This document shows, in pieces, positions 42,152 to 49,646 of a stretch of 49,646 bases of DNA. The stretch is taken from contig NZ_JRKI01000013.1 of assembly GCF_000935125.1 (NCBI RefSeq), positions 1-49,646 on the forward strand, written 5' to 3'. The number at the start of each line of letters is the position of its first letter. Position 1 is the first letter of the stretch. The notes beneath the pieces are model-generated. The model did not search any database. It had not been told where the DNA came from and saw nothing but the letters and a program-made list of their open reading frames with translations. The stretch is from Streptomyces natalensis ATCC 27448. GTDB taxonomy: Bacteria > Actinomycetota > Actinomycetes > Streptomycetales > Streptomycetaceae. Position numbers and translations under genes: made by a program.

Positions 42152-42472
42152 ATGGGCTATGTGACGCTGGCCGGGGCGATAGTCTCCGAGATCCTCGCGA
42201 CCACTTCGATGAAATACAGCGACGGCTTCACCCGACTGTGGCCGTCCGTGGGCACCACCGTTGGCTATCTGCTGGCCTTTGCGCTGCTGGCGCAGACGCT
42301 GAAGACGATGAGCGTGGGCACCGCGTACGCCATCTGGGCCGGGTCCGGGACGGCCGTCATCGCCGCGATCGGGATGGTGTTCCTGGGGGAGAGCACCAGC
42401 CTGCTGAGGATCCTGGGAGTGCTGCTGGTGATCGCCGGGGTCGTGGTGCTGAATCTGGGCGGGGCGCACTGA
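42152..42472 (+). CDS. Small multidrug resistance (SMR/EmrE-type) efflux protein
   Basis: A 106-residue four-helix membrane protein of the SMR family, proton-coupled exporters of cationic compounds such as quaternary ammoniums or guanidinium. Seen: helix 1 MGYVTLAGAIVSEILATTSM with the essential membrane Glu in IVSEI, SDGFTRLWPS, GTAYAIWAGSGTAVIAAIGM, and the last helix ILGVLLVIAGVVVLNL. Start at ATG 42152 gives exact family length. It is coupled to the tetR gene by TGATG. Substrate type (Gdx or Qac) cannot be decided from sequence alone. Confidence 0.93.
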   Translation: MGYVTLAGAIVSEILATTSMKYSDGFTRLWPSVGTTVGYLLAFALLAQTLKTMSVGTAYAIWAGSGTAVIAAIGMVFLGESTSLLRILGVLLVIAGVVVLNLGGAH

Positions 42473-43014
42473 TGGGACGGCGGCGCTACGACCCGGAAAG
42501 ACGGCAGCGGATCATCGATGCGGCGATCGAGGTGGTCGGCGAGCGGGGGATCGCGGGGCTCAGCCACCGCGCCGTGGCCGCCGCTGCCCAGGTGCCGCTG
42601 GGGTCGACGACGTACCACTTCGCGAGTCTGGACGATCTGCTGGTCGCCGCGCTGCGGCAGGTCAACGGGGTGTGCCTGGCCGACTTCGCGCGCTGGGTGG
42701 AGCGGATCGACCCCACGGTGCCGCTCGCGGAGCAGGTGGCCGAGCTGATCGGGGAGACGCTGGCCGGGGACCGGTCGCGGGTGGAGCTGGAGTACGAGCT
42801 GTATCTGACGGCGCTGCGGCGCGAGGCGGTGCGGCCGATCGCCGCGGAATGCCTGGACGAGATGGTGCGGCTGCTCGGCCGCCGGATCGGCGACGAGCAC
42901 ACTGCGCGGGCCGTGGTGGCCTTCCTGGACGGGGTGCTGCTCCAGCATCTGCTCACCGGGCAGCCCTTCGAACCCGCCGCGGTACGGGCCGGGCTGGCCG
43001 GGGTGCTGGCCTGA
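42472..43014 (+). CDS. TetR-family regulator of the SMR gene
   Basis: A 180-residue regulator with an HTH at about 25-50 (GIAGLSHRAVAAAAQVPLGS then TTYHFASLDDLL), followed by an all-helical ligand domain (VELEYELYLTALRREAVRP). The ATG shares one base with the SMR stop (TGATG), so both proteins come from one message. It most likely binds the 34-bp palindrome upstream and represses its own operon until a toxic cation is present, a simple efflux feedback loop. Confidence 0.9.
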   Translation: MGRRRYDPERRQRIIDAAIEVVGERGIAGLSHRAVAAAAQVPLGSTTYHFASLDDLLVAALRQVNGVCLADFARWVERIDPTVPLAEQVAELIGETLAGDRSRVELEYELYLTALRREAVRPIAAECLDEMVRLLGRRIGDEHTARAVVAFLDGVLLQHLLTGQPFEPAAVRAGLAGVLA

Positions 43015-43161
43015 GCGCGGCGCCGGGCGGGACGGTGATCCGGCTCGTGCGGCCCCACGGACCTGCGATCTGGCTCGTGCGCCCCTACGAACCCGGTTGT
43101 GCGACCGTACGGTCCCGGGCCGGTCACTGAGACCGGTTCGCCTCGGCCGGGGCCCTCCGGT

Positions 43162-43167
43162 TAGGTT
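43162..43167 (+). promoter_or_regulatory. -10 TAGGTT for leaderless dapD
   Basis: TAGGTT lies 6 nt before ATG 43174. No ribosome site is seen and there is no clear -35. Confidence 0.45.
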
Positions 43168-43173
43168 TCGAGC

Positions 43174-44178
43174 ATGACCGATGCTGCTTCCTCTCCCCGT
43201 ACCACCGGCGCCGTCGCCGCCGGCCTCGCCACCCTCGCCTCCGACGGCACCGTCCTCGACACCTGGTACCCGGCGCCCCAGCTGGTGCCCGCCGGCGCCG
43301 AGAGCCCCGGCCCGGCCGGCACCGAGCGGCTGGAGGGCGACCGCGCCACCGAGCTGCTCGGCGACGCCGTGCTCAAGGCGATCGGCCCCGACCCGGTCCG
43401 TGAGGTGGAGGTCGTGGCCGTCCGTACGGTCATCTCCTCGCTGGACGACAAGCCGCTGGACGCCCACGACGCCTACCTCCGCCTGCACCTGCTCAGCCAC
43501 CGCCTGGTCAAGCCGCACGGCCAGAACCTGGAGGGCATCTTCGGCCTGCTGGCGAACGTCGCCTGGACCTCGCTGGGCCCGGTGCCCGTCGACCGGCTGG
43601 AGACGGCGCGCCTCAACGCCCGCGCCGAGGGGCTGCACCTGATGGTCACCAGCGTCGACAAGTTCCCGCGGATGACCGACTACGTCGCCCCCGCCGGCGT
43701 GCGCATCGGCGACGCCGACCGGGTGCGGCTGGGCGCCCACCTCGCGGCCGGTACCACCGTCATGCACGAGGGCTTCGTCAACTTCAACGCCGGGACGCTG
43801 GGCACCTCCATGGTCGAGGGCCGGATCAGCGCGGGCGTCGTCATCGGCGACGGCACCGACATCGGCGGCGGCGCCTCGACCATGGGCACCCTCTCCGGCG
43901 GCGGCAAGCAGATCATCTCGATCGGCGAACGCTGCCTGCTGGGCGCCGAGTCCGGCATCGGTATCGCGCTGGGCGACGAATGCGTCGTGGAAGCCGGTCT
44001 GTACCTGACCGCGGGCACCCGGGTCACCATGCCGGACGGACAGATCGTCAAGGCCCTGGAGCTGTCGGGCGGCGACAACATCCTCTTCCGTCGCAACTCC
44101 ACCACCGGCACCGTCGAGGCCCGCCCGAACAAGGCGGCCTGGGGCGGTCTCAACGAGATCCTGCACAGCCACAACTGA
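43174..44178 (+). CDS. dapD: Tetrahydrodipicolinate N-succinyltransferase
   Basis: Adds succinyl from succinyl-CoA to tetrahydrodipicolinate on the way to meso-diaminopimelate and lysine, hence cell wall. It is 334 residues. Seen: actinobacterial DapD N-terminal domain ([39 protein letters not shown]) and a left-handed beta-helix with hexapeptide repeats ([58 protein letters not shown]). It ends [12 protein letters not shown]. It is monocistronic, closed by a 13-bp hairpin. Confidence 0.96.
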   Translation: MTDAASSPRTTGAVAAGLATLASDGTVLDTWYPAPQLVPAGAESPGPAGTERLEGDRATELLGDAVLKAIGPDPVREVEVVAVRTVISSLDDKPLDAHDAYLRLHLLSHRLVKPHGQNLEGIFGLLANVAWTSLGPVPVDRLETARLNARAEGLHLMVTSVDKFPRMTDYVAPAGVRIGDADRVRLGAHLAAGTTVMHEGFVNFNAGTLGTSMVEGRISAGVVIGDGTDIGGGASTMGTLSGGGKQIISIGERCLLGAESGIGIALGDECVVEAGLYLTAGTRVTMPDGQIVKALELSGGDNILFRRNSTTGTVEARPNKAAWGGLNEILHSHN

Positions 44179-44198
44179 CGCCACCGGCACAGCGTAGA

Positions 44199-44228
44199 AC
44201 GGCCCGGCGGGGGATCCCGCCGGGCCGT
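44199..44228. terminator. Terminator after dapD
   Basis: A perfect 13-bp stem (44199-44211 with 44216-44228) around GGAT, 20 bp after the stop. Confidence 0.85.
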
Positions 44229-44409
44229 CGCATGCGGCGGACGGGGCCGGTGAGTGGCGTGTGGGGGGTGGTGTCCGGGCCGTGCGCGGGCGCGGGACAG
44301 CGTATGCACCCGGCGCGGGGCCCGGGGCCGCAGTGCGCTGCTGTCGGCGGGGCCGGGGCTGGGCCACCATGGCGGAAACGGTGTACTACGGACCGCGCCG
44401 GGAGGCTCC

Positions 44410-44592
44410 ATGAGGCTGGGCAAACCGCTCGCTGTCGGCGTCGCGGAGGAAGTGGGACCAGAGGCCGGCGAGGTGCTGGCCGAGGAGTGGGGGGCCGGGG
44501 CCTGGGCGGCCGTCGTGCCGCTGGACGAGCTGGCGGTGGCCGGCTCCGGGAAGGCGGCCGGGCCGTTCGTCGGGGCGCTGGTCGGCCGATGA
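44410..44592 (+). CDS. Small protein (60 aa) coupled to a Cys-rich protein
   Basis: MRLGKPLAVGVAEEVGPEAG starts this 60-residue acidic protein, with GGAGG at 44401-44405 four bases before ATG. The rest (LAEEWGAGAWAAVVPLDELA) is amphipathic, with no signal or clear membrane helix. Its TGA overlaps the next ATG (ATGA), which supports a real gene. I do not recognise a family. It could be a partner or a translation leader for the next gene. Confidence 0.55.
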   Translation: MRLGKPLAVGVAEEVGPEAGEVLAEEWGAGAWAAVVPLDELAVAGSGKAAGPFVGALVGR

Positions 44593-45188
44593 TGCGGCGC
44601 CTGCCGCGGGAACGCCCCGCCGAACCGCCCCGGGGATACCAGCTCGCCCACCCGGTGCTGGCGGAGGACTGCGGCCGGATCGGATTCGCCGGGATCACCA
44701 CCGGCGGGGCCCAGCCCTACGGGGTGGTCGACGAGGCGCGCTGCCAGTACGGGCGGCGGCACCGCGCTCCGGCGCTGCGCTGCGACTGCGGCTTCTCCTG
44801 TCTGCACACCTTCGCCCAGGCGCTGGCCCTGGCCCGCTCCGGTACGCACCGCCGGGCGGCGATCCTGGAGATCGCGGTGCTCGGCCCCTACATCCGCTTC
44901 GAACGCGGGATGCGCCATGCCCGGCAGCGGGTACGGGTGGCACGGATCGCGCCGTGCGGCTGCGGGCGGCCGCCGGAGATCTTCGTGGACGCCGGCTGGG
45001 GACGGACCGGCTGGCGGGTGCTGTCCGGGTCCTGCGGCGACTGCGCGGCCGGGCACGGCCAGGTGAGCTTCGAGGACTTCGTACGGATCGGCGGCGGCCG
45101 GCTGCGGGTGCTGCCCGGCCACCGCGACACCGAACCGGCTCATCCCGGTCCGGAGGCCGTGGGCGGGCGCCGCGACGCACGCCGATAG
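44589..45188 (+). CDS. Cysteine-rich protein of unknown function
   Basis: A 199-residue protein, overlapping the preceding small gene by ATGA (ATGATG, so the second Met is possible). It contains clustered cysteines: EARCQYG, RCDCGFSCLHTF, APCGCGRPPEIF and GSCGDCAAGHG, enough for one or two zinc sites or a metal cluster. The N-terminal LAEDCGRIGFAGITTGGAQP and GVVDEARCQYGRRHRAPALR look globular; the C terminus is Arg/Pro-rich and disordered. It has no signal peptide. It ends at TAG, which overlaps a possible -10 for the next gene. It is not a family I can name; a zinc-ribbon nucleic-acid or protein-binding role is conceivable. Confidence 0.65.
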   Translation: MMRRLPRERPAEPPRGYQLAHPVLAEDCGRIGFAGITTGGAQPYGVVDEARCQYGRRHRAPALRCDCGFSCLHTFAQALALARSGTHRRAAILEIAVLGPYIRFERGMRHARQRVRVARIAPCGCGRPPEIFVDAGWGRTGWRVLSGSCGDCAAGHGQVSFEDFVRIGGGRLRVLPGHRDTEPAHPGPEAVGGRRDARR

Positions 45189-45191
45189 GCT
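45186..45191 (+). promoter_or_regulatory. -10-like TAGGCT before EI24 gene
   Basis: TAGGCT ends 7 nt before ATG 45199, but its TAG is the stop of the upstream gene, so the match may be fortuitous. Confidence 0.25.
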
Positions 45192-45198
45192 TGGCCGC

Positions 45199-45987
45199 AT
45201 GCGCGATCTTGCAGCGGGGATACGGTACTTGGGTCAGGGACAGCGCTGGGTCGCCCGGCACGGCCGGTGGTGGGGATTCGGACTGATTCCCGCGCTGATC
45301 GCCCTGGTGCTCTACGGGGCGGTGCTCACCGTGCTCGCCCTGTTCTCCGGCGCTATCGCCGCCTGGGCGACGCCGTTCGCCGACGGCTGGGGCGCGCCCT
45401 GGCAGGGCCTGCTGCGCGGGCTCTTCGTCGCGCTGCTGTTCGCGGGCGCGCTGCTGCTGTCCGTACTGACCTTCACCGCCGTCACGCTGGTGATCGGCGA
45501 CCCCTTCTACGAGTCGCTGTCCGAGCAGGTGGAGAAGGACGAGGGCGGCTGCCCCGAGGGGCCCGGCCGGCCGCTGTGGCGGGAGATCTGGATCGCGCTG
45601 TGCGACAGCGTGCATGTCCTGCTGCGGGCGGCCGGGTTCGGGATCCTGCTGTTCGCGCTGGGCTTCGTGCCGTTCCTCGGGCAGACGGTGATCCCGGTCG
45701 TCGGCTTCTGCGTCAACGGCTTCTTCCTCGCCGTCGAGCTGACGTCGGTGGCGATGCAGCGCCGGGACGTCCCGGTCCGCGAGCGGCTGCGGCTGCTGCG
45801 CGGCCGCAAGGCGCTCGCCGTCGGCTTCGGCACCCCGGTGGTGCTGCTGTTCCTGATCCCGTTCGTGGCGGTGGTGCTGATGCCGGGCGCGGTCGCGGGC
45901 GCGACGCTGCTGGTGCGGGACCTGCTGCCGGCCGACGAGCAGGAGCCCGAGGAGGCTCGGGTCCAGGCGCCCCAGCAGGGGTACTGA
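45199..45987 (+). CDS. EI24-domain (CysZ-like) membrane protein
   Basis: A 262-residue integral membrane protein of the EI24/CysZ family; CysZ members take up sulfate, but most actinobacterial members are uncharacterised. Seen: the N-terminal GIRYLGQGQRWVARHGRWWG, helices at about 28-55, 74-100, 140-180 and 205-235, and the family stretch TLVIGDPFYESLSEQVEKDE between helices with GFVPFLGQTVIPVVGF. The charged C terminus is cytoplasmic. No ribosome site is visible, so it is either leaderless or translated by readthrough from the Cys-rich gene 10 bp upstream. A long hairpin follows. Confidence 0.83.
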   Translation: MRDLAAGIRYLGQGQRWVARHGRWWGFGLIPALIALVLYGAVLTVLALFSGAIAAWATPFADGWGAPWQGLLRGLFVALLFAGALLLSVLTFTAVTLVIGDPFYESLSEQVEKDEGGCPEGPGRPLWREIWIALCDSVHVLLRAAGFGILLFALGFVPFLGQTVIPVVGFCVNGFFLAVELTSVAMQRRDVPVRERLRLLRGRKALAVGFGTPVVLLFLIPFVAVVLMPGAVAGATLLVRDLLPADEQEPEEARVQAPQQGY

Positions 45988-45997
45988 CCCTGGGCAG

Positions 45998-46038
45998 CGA
46001 CGCGGCCGCCGCACCCCTGGGGTGCGGCGGCCGCGTCG
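45998..46038. terminator. Long hairpin between EI24 gene and nuclease gene
   Basis: Nearly perfect 41-bp palindrome: 20-bp arms (45998-46017 and 46019-46038) around one base, so about 19 bp with a 3-nt loop. It serves both convergent genes. Confidence 0.9.
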
Positions 46039-46063
46039 TGCCGTGACCGGCGGGCGGCGGAGC

Positions 46064-47902
46064 CTACGGCCGGATGCGCAGCACCTGCGGATCGTGGTCG
46101 CTGGCCTGGTCGGCGTACTCGGCGTTGACGTGGACGATGTCGTAGTCGGGCCCGGCGAGCGCCTTGGTGGTGAGCATGTGGTCCAGGACCTGGGAGTTGC
46201 CCTGGTAGACGTAGCCGTAGCGCTCGGCCCGGGGCAGCCGGCCCACCTGGTCGGTGAGCACCCCGCCGGCGGTGAGGTCCTTCAGGGCGGGGGAGAACTG
46301 GTAGTCGTTGAGGTCGCCGGCGACGACCACCTCGGCCTTGGGGTCCTTGGCCAGCAGATCCTTGACGAATCCGTTGACCAGCTTCGCCTGCGCGGTGCGC
46401 TGGATCTCCGAGCTGCGGGCCGGCGGCTGGAAGCGGCTGTCGAGGCCCTGGTCGCCGCCCTTGGAGTCGAAGTGGTTGGCGACCACGAACACCCGGCTGC
46501 CCGGACGGCTCTTGAGCGAGAACTGCCCGACCAGCGGCTTGCGGCTGGTCTTCCACGCCGGGTCGGTGGGCGCGATACGGCCCGGGGACGCGGACAGCGT
46601 GGCCTTGCCGTGGTCGGAGACGACCTTCACCGGCGTGGTGGCGTTGCCGCCCTTGATGTCGGTGAACCCCACCCGCTGGGGGTTGAAGAGGAACGCGACC
46701 CGGATGTTGCCGCCGGGCTGCCCGCCGTCCTGGTCGTTGACCGGGTCGATCTGCCGCGCCTCGTAGGCCGGACCGCCCGCCGCCTTGATCGCGTCGGTGA
46801 GCTTCTTCAGCGTGGTCCCGGCGGTGACCGTTCCGTCGTCCTTCGGGCCGCTGTCGTCCTGGACCTCCTCCAGTGCCACCACGTCCGGCGAGGACAGGTT
46901 CTTCACCAGCGCCTTCGCCAGCCGGTCGAACTTGGCCTGCGGGGTCGCGGGGGAGAGGTTCTCGACGTTGTACGTGGCCACGGCCAGCTCGTCGGCCTTC
47001 TGCCGGCGGGTGGTCTCCGGGGCCGGACCGTGGCCGGTCAGCGAACCCAGCGTGGTGGCCTGGACGGTGTAGCCGCCGAAGTTGTCGTAGTCCAGCGGCC
47101 CGGCGGTGGTCCCGGCCAGTTGGTCGCCGACATCGGCCTTGGGGAACGGGTGCTGGGAGAAGGGGACCAGCGACTGGACCTTGACCCGGCCGCCGTTGGG
47201 GTCCGCGTACGAGCCGTAGAGCACCCCGCCGCGGGCGGTGCGGTCGTGGTCCGGATCGGCGGTGACCCACAGCTCGTTATGGGTGTTGGTGGGGCCGACG
47301 ACGGGCGAGTTGACGACCGCGACCCGCATGCCCTCCAGGGACTCGTAGCGGTCCAGGGCGTACTTGCCGGGCCGCAGGGCGAGCGATTCGATGCTCTTGC
47401 CGCCCGCGTCGGGAGCGTAAGTGTGCGGTATGGAGGACGCGTTGAGCTTGAACGGAGCCGGCAGCGGGGCCTTGGCGGCGGTGACCTTCCAGGTGGCGCC
47501 GGTGATTTCGGTGACGGACTGGAGGCCGGCGTCCTTGCCGCCGGGGTAGTACTCGCTGACCGTACCGCTGACGGTGAGCGCGTTGCCGACCTTCACATCC
47601 GGCGTCTGTTTGCCGGTGTAGACGAAGACGGCCTCGCTGGTGGCGTCGTTGGAGTCGGGGTGCGGGTCCTGTAGCCAGAAGCCCCGCGCCGAGCCGAACG
47701 AGCGGACCGCGGTGACCGTGCCCGGTACGTCGCTGACCTGCTTTCCGGCGAGCGGGGATGTGCGGGTGGTGCCCTGGATGTCGTGGATCCGGGCGCCGGC
47801 CGCAGTGGCGGACTGGGTGGCCGTGATCAGGCCGCCGGCGAGGGCGGCCGCGGCCACCGCGCCGATGGCGGCGGGCCTGCGGAGCGAACGACCAGATGGC
47901 AT
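46064..47902 (-). CDS. Secreted endonuclease/exonuclease/phosphatase (ExeM-like)
   Basis: A 612-residue exported nuclease. Seen: signal peptide to about residue 35 (AAIGAVAAAALAGGLITATQ, then AGA), an OB-fold-like region at about 35-160 (VPGTVTAVRSFGSARGFWLQ), and the EEP catalytic domain from about 300: N in ATYNVENL near 311, E in VALEEVQDD near 344, D-x-N in VVAGDLND near 529 and the terminal SDHDP near 603, all catalytic positions. GGAGG lies 6 nt before ATG 47902. It resembles ExeM/NucH extracellular DNases used in DNA scavenging or biofilm turnover. A phosphodiesterase on another substrate is possible. Confidence 0.88.
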   Translation of the reverse strand: MPSGRSLRRPAAIGAVAAAALAGGLITATQSATAAGARIHDIQGTTRTSPLAGKQVSDVPGTVTAVRSFGSARGFWLQDPHPDSNDATSEAVFVYTGKQTPDVKVGNALTVSGTVSEYYPGGKDAGLQSVTEITGATWKVTAAKAPLPAPFKLNASSIPHTYAPDAGGKSIESLALRPGKYALDRYESLEGMRVAVVNSPVVGPTNTHNELWVTADPDHDRTARGGVLYGSYADPNGGRVKVQSLVPFSQHPFPKADVGDQLAGTTAGPLDYDNFGGYTVQATTLGSLTGHGPAPETTRRQKADELAVATYNVENLSPATPQAKFDRLAKALVKNLSSPDVVALEEVQDDSGPKDDGTVTAGTTLKKLTDAIKAAGGPAYEARQIDPVNDQDGGQPGGNIRVAFLFNPQRVGFTDIKGGNATTPVKVVSDHGKATLSASPGRIAPTDPAWKTSRKPLVGQFSLKSRPGSRVFVVANHFDSKGGDQGLDSRFQPPARSSEIQRTAQAKLVNGFVKDLLAKDPKAEVVVAGDLNDYQFSPALKDLTAGGVLTDQVGRLPRAERYGYVYQGNSQVLDHMLTTKALAGPDYDIVHVNAEYADQASDHDPQVLRIRP

Positions 47903-48122
47903 GCTGTGCCTCCGAGGGAGTGTGGGGGATGGAGCAGCAGTGCGTGCGAGCGTGCGGGACCGGCGCTGTGCTACGCGCGTCAATCTCCGTTCTGCGCAAG
48001 GGAGTTGTCAAGGTTTTCCGGGTGTCCGGCGGCCTACGGGAGGGTGAACCGCCCGAGATGCGGCGAATTCCGTCTACGCTGGGCGGCGCACTCGCACGTC
48101 GTCCCCGAGGAGCTGACCCTTC

Positions 48123-49604
48123 ATGTCCGCTGAGCGCCCGACCCTGCCGCCGGTGCGGCTGCACTCCGAAGCGGAGCTGGCCCGGGAGGCGCTCGGCGCC
48201 CCGCTGATGGCCCGCGCCGCCGAGCTCGCCCGCTGGGCCGAGCGGGGCGTGCCCGTCGGTGCGGGCGGCGAGATCCTCCAGGAGGCGCTGGGCGAGGCCA
48301 CCGTCCTCCTGGGGCTGGCGGACGACGAGGACGGCCCCGCCCACACCGCCGAGGCATGGCAGCTGGCGGTGGACACCGGGCTGGTGGAGATCACGGAGCA
48401 CCCCGGCGAGGAGGACGGCGCCGAGGACGCGGTGTCGGGCACCGCCCGCCCCGGCGAGGAGCTGGGCCTGCTCACTTCCGGCAGCCCGCACGACATCCTC
48501 GACATCTGGCTCGAGGGCATGGAAACGGTGCTCGCCGACGCGGCCGCCCCCGACCTCGCCGATATCGCCGACCAGATCGCCGAGGGCGGCGAGCTGGACC
48601 TGGACGCGATCGACTGGAACCCGGAGGAGGAGGCCGAGCTGCTCGACGGCATCCTCGGCAACCTCTATCTGCTCACCGCCCTCGCCGAGAGCCCCGACCA
48701 GAGCGTTCCGCTGCCCGCCCTGGCCGCGTCCATGATCGTCCCGGACGATATGGACGAGCCCACCGACGACGTCCTCGAAGAGGTCTCCGAGGCGATGATG
48801 CGGCTGGACGACCAGTTCCGGGTGCTGGAGCCGATCGGGCTGGTGGCCTACCGGCCGGTCGACGAGGCGCTGATCGAGGAGCTGGACGAGCAGGGCGAGA
48901 CGGTCAGCGCGGCCGAGCCGCTCACCGACGAGGACGTCTCCCGCTACGGCATGGTCCGCCTGACCCCGCTCGGCGTGTATGCGGTGCGCGCCCGGATGCT
49001 GGACGCGGGGGTGCACGCCCCGGCCGTCGGCGACCTCAGCGACAAGGGCGCCGACGTCCTGCTGGACGCGCTGCCGGAGTACCCCGAGACGCTCGCCCAG
49101 TCCGAGTCCGAGCTGTGGCTCGCCGCCCGCAGTCCGCTGGAGGCGGCCCGCGATCTGCTCGCGGCCGCCCGCGGTGACGACGACCGCGCCCCCGGCCGCC
49201 GGCTCGCCGCCCAGCAGACCCTCTCCCTGGTCGCGCCGGAGGCCGAGACCGCGCTGCGCGAGGTGCTCGACGACCGGCAGCTGGGCGGACTGGCCCGGGT
49301 CTGGCTCGCCGAGCGGGCGCTGCCCGGGATCCCCGAGCCGACCCAGGACATGATCTTCTGGCTGACGGTGGACACCATCGCCGCCCAGCTGGAGAGCGCG
49401 GACGACGAGGCGGCGGCCGAGCTGCGCGATCTGGTGGCGGGCCTGACCGAACAGCACAGCGGGTTCTTCGAGGCGGCCTGGCGGGTGGACCACCCGGCGA
49501 CCGCGGACGTCCTGGAGGCGATGGGGCGGCTGCACCCGGACAAGAAGGCCGCCAAGGAGGCCCGTAAGGCGGCGTTCAAGGCACGCTCGCGCCGGACGGC
49601 CTGA
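48123..49604 (+). CDS. Large acidic protein of unknown function
   Basis: A 493-residue soluble protein starting MSAERPTLPPVRLHSEAELA, with GAGGAG 11-16 nt upstream. It is rich in Asp/Glu and Leu (long acidic stretch at about 150-265, DNPEEE-like DWNPEEEAELLDGILGNLYL) and mostly helical, with a possible winged-helix-like segment RYGMVRLTPLGVYAVRARML near 280 and HEAT-like helices after 330 (ALREVLDDRQLGGLARVWLA). The C terminus is strongly basic (KKAAKEARKAAFKARSRR). It has no signal peptide or catalytic motif that I recognise. It is divergent from the nuclease gene. Confidence 0.72.
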   Translation: MSAERPTLPPVRLHSEAELAREALGAPLMARAAELARWAERGVPVGAGGEILQEALGEATVLLGLADDEDGPAHTAEAWQLAVDTGLVEITEHPGEEDGAEDAVSGTARPGEELGLLTSGSPHDILDIWLEGMETVLADAAAPDLADIADQIAEGGELDLDAIDWNPEEEAELLDGILGNLYLLTALAESPDQSVPLPALAASMIVPDDMDEPTDDVLEEVSEAMMRLDDQFRVLEPIGLVAYRPVDEALIEELDEQGETVSAAEPLTDEDVSRYGMVRLTPLGVYAVRARMLDAGVHAPAVGDLSDKGADVLLDALPEYPETLAQSESELWLAARSPLEAARDLLAAARGDDDRAPGRRLAAQQTLSLVAPEAETALREVLDDRQLGGLARVWLAERALPGIPEPTQDMIFWLTVDTIAAQLESADDEAAAELRDLVAGLTEQHSGFFEAAWRVDHPATADVLEAMGRLHPDKKAAKEARKAAFKARSRRTA

Positions 49605-49646
49605 GCCCCGGGCGGATTGTTGTCGGTGTGCGGCGGGGGGGCCGGG

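Noticed and set aside
41956..42471. Long upstream extension of the second TetR frame
   Set aside because: It runs through the sufT-like end, terminator, palindrome and SMR gene in another frame; the TGATG start at 42472 is clear.

Overview
The window is about 50 kb of very GC-rich DNA with dense, mostly co-oriented genes, GTG/TTG as well as ATG starts, many 4-bp stop/start overlaps and strong GC-rich hairpins. The genes (whiA, rapZ and yvcK behind uvrC; a duplicated-type RbpA; an OpcA-type pentose phosphate operon; a SufR-SUF operon) identify it as Streptomyces chromosome. From memory, the order closely follows the S. coelicolor core region around SCO1915-SCO1958. I see no tRNA, rRNA, CRISPR array, prophage or full-length insertion sequence.

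Layout. 1-2.4 kb: FAD monooxygenase divergent from a TetR regulator. 2.6-5.7 kb: uvrA. 5.7-7.8 kb: LacI-type regulator and PfkB sugar kinase, translationally coupled, with a perfect 26-bp palindrome upstream. 8.1-11.2 kb: Tat/lipoprotein Rieske protein, an XRE-type protein, a secreted papain-like protease and a membrane-anchored partner. 11.4-16.4 kb: uvrC-rapZ-yvcK-whiA, all overlapping. 16.6-20.6 kb: gap-pgk-tpiA-secG and an RbpA-family gene. 20.8-29.1 kb: pgi facing the operon tkt-tal-zwf-opcA-pgl. 29.6-33.2 kb: ctaB and ctaA (heme O and heme A synthesis) around a small unknown gene and an amidohydrolase. 33.3-35.1 kb: a two-gene ABC exporter with a small repeat insertion at its gene junction. 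35.3-42.0 kb: sufR-sufB-sufD-Rieske-sufC-sufS-sufU-sufT-like. 42.1-43.0 kb: SMR efflux protein plus TetR with a 34-bp operator. 43.2-49.6 kb: dapD, a tiny gene coupled to a cysteine-rich protein, an EI24 membrane protein, a secreted nuclease and a long acidic unknown protein.

The middle of the window concentrates central carbon metabolism: the lower-glycolysis triose steps, glucose-6-phosphate isomerase and nearly the whole pentose phosphate pathway except 6-phosphogluconate dehydrogenase. It is flanked by respiratory heme and iron-sulfur cluster assembly. uvrA and uvrC supply two of the three excision-repair subunits.

The most unusual structures are outside the textbook genes. (1) A 34-bp direct repeat brackets a 58-bp hairpin-rich insert between the ABC ATPase and permease genes and creates a 31-codon ORF joined by ATGA overlaps on both sides. 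(2) A near-perfect 34-bp palindrome covers the -10 region of a leaderless SMR-tetR transcript. (3) Four GCTCAGTC boxes spaced 20/11/20 bp lie upstream of tkt. (4) There is an uncharacterised coupled pair after dapD. I found no convincing large novel defence or biosynthetic system.
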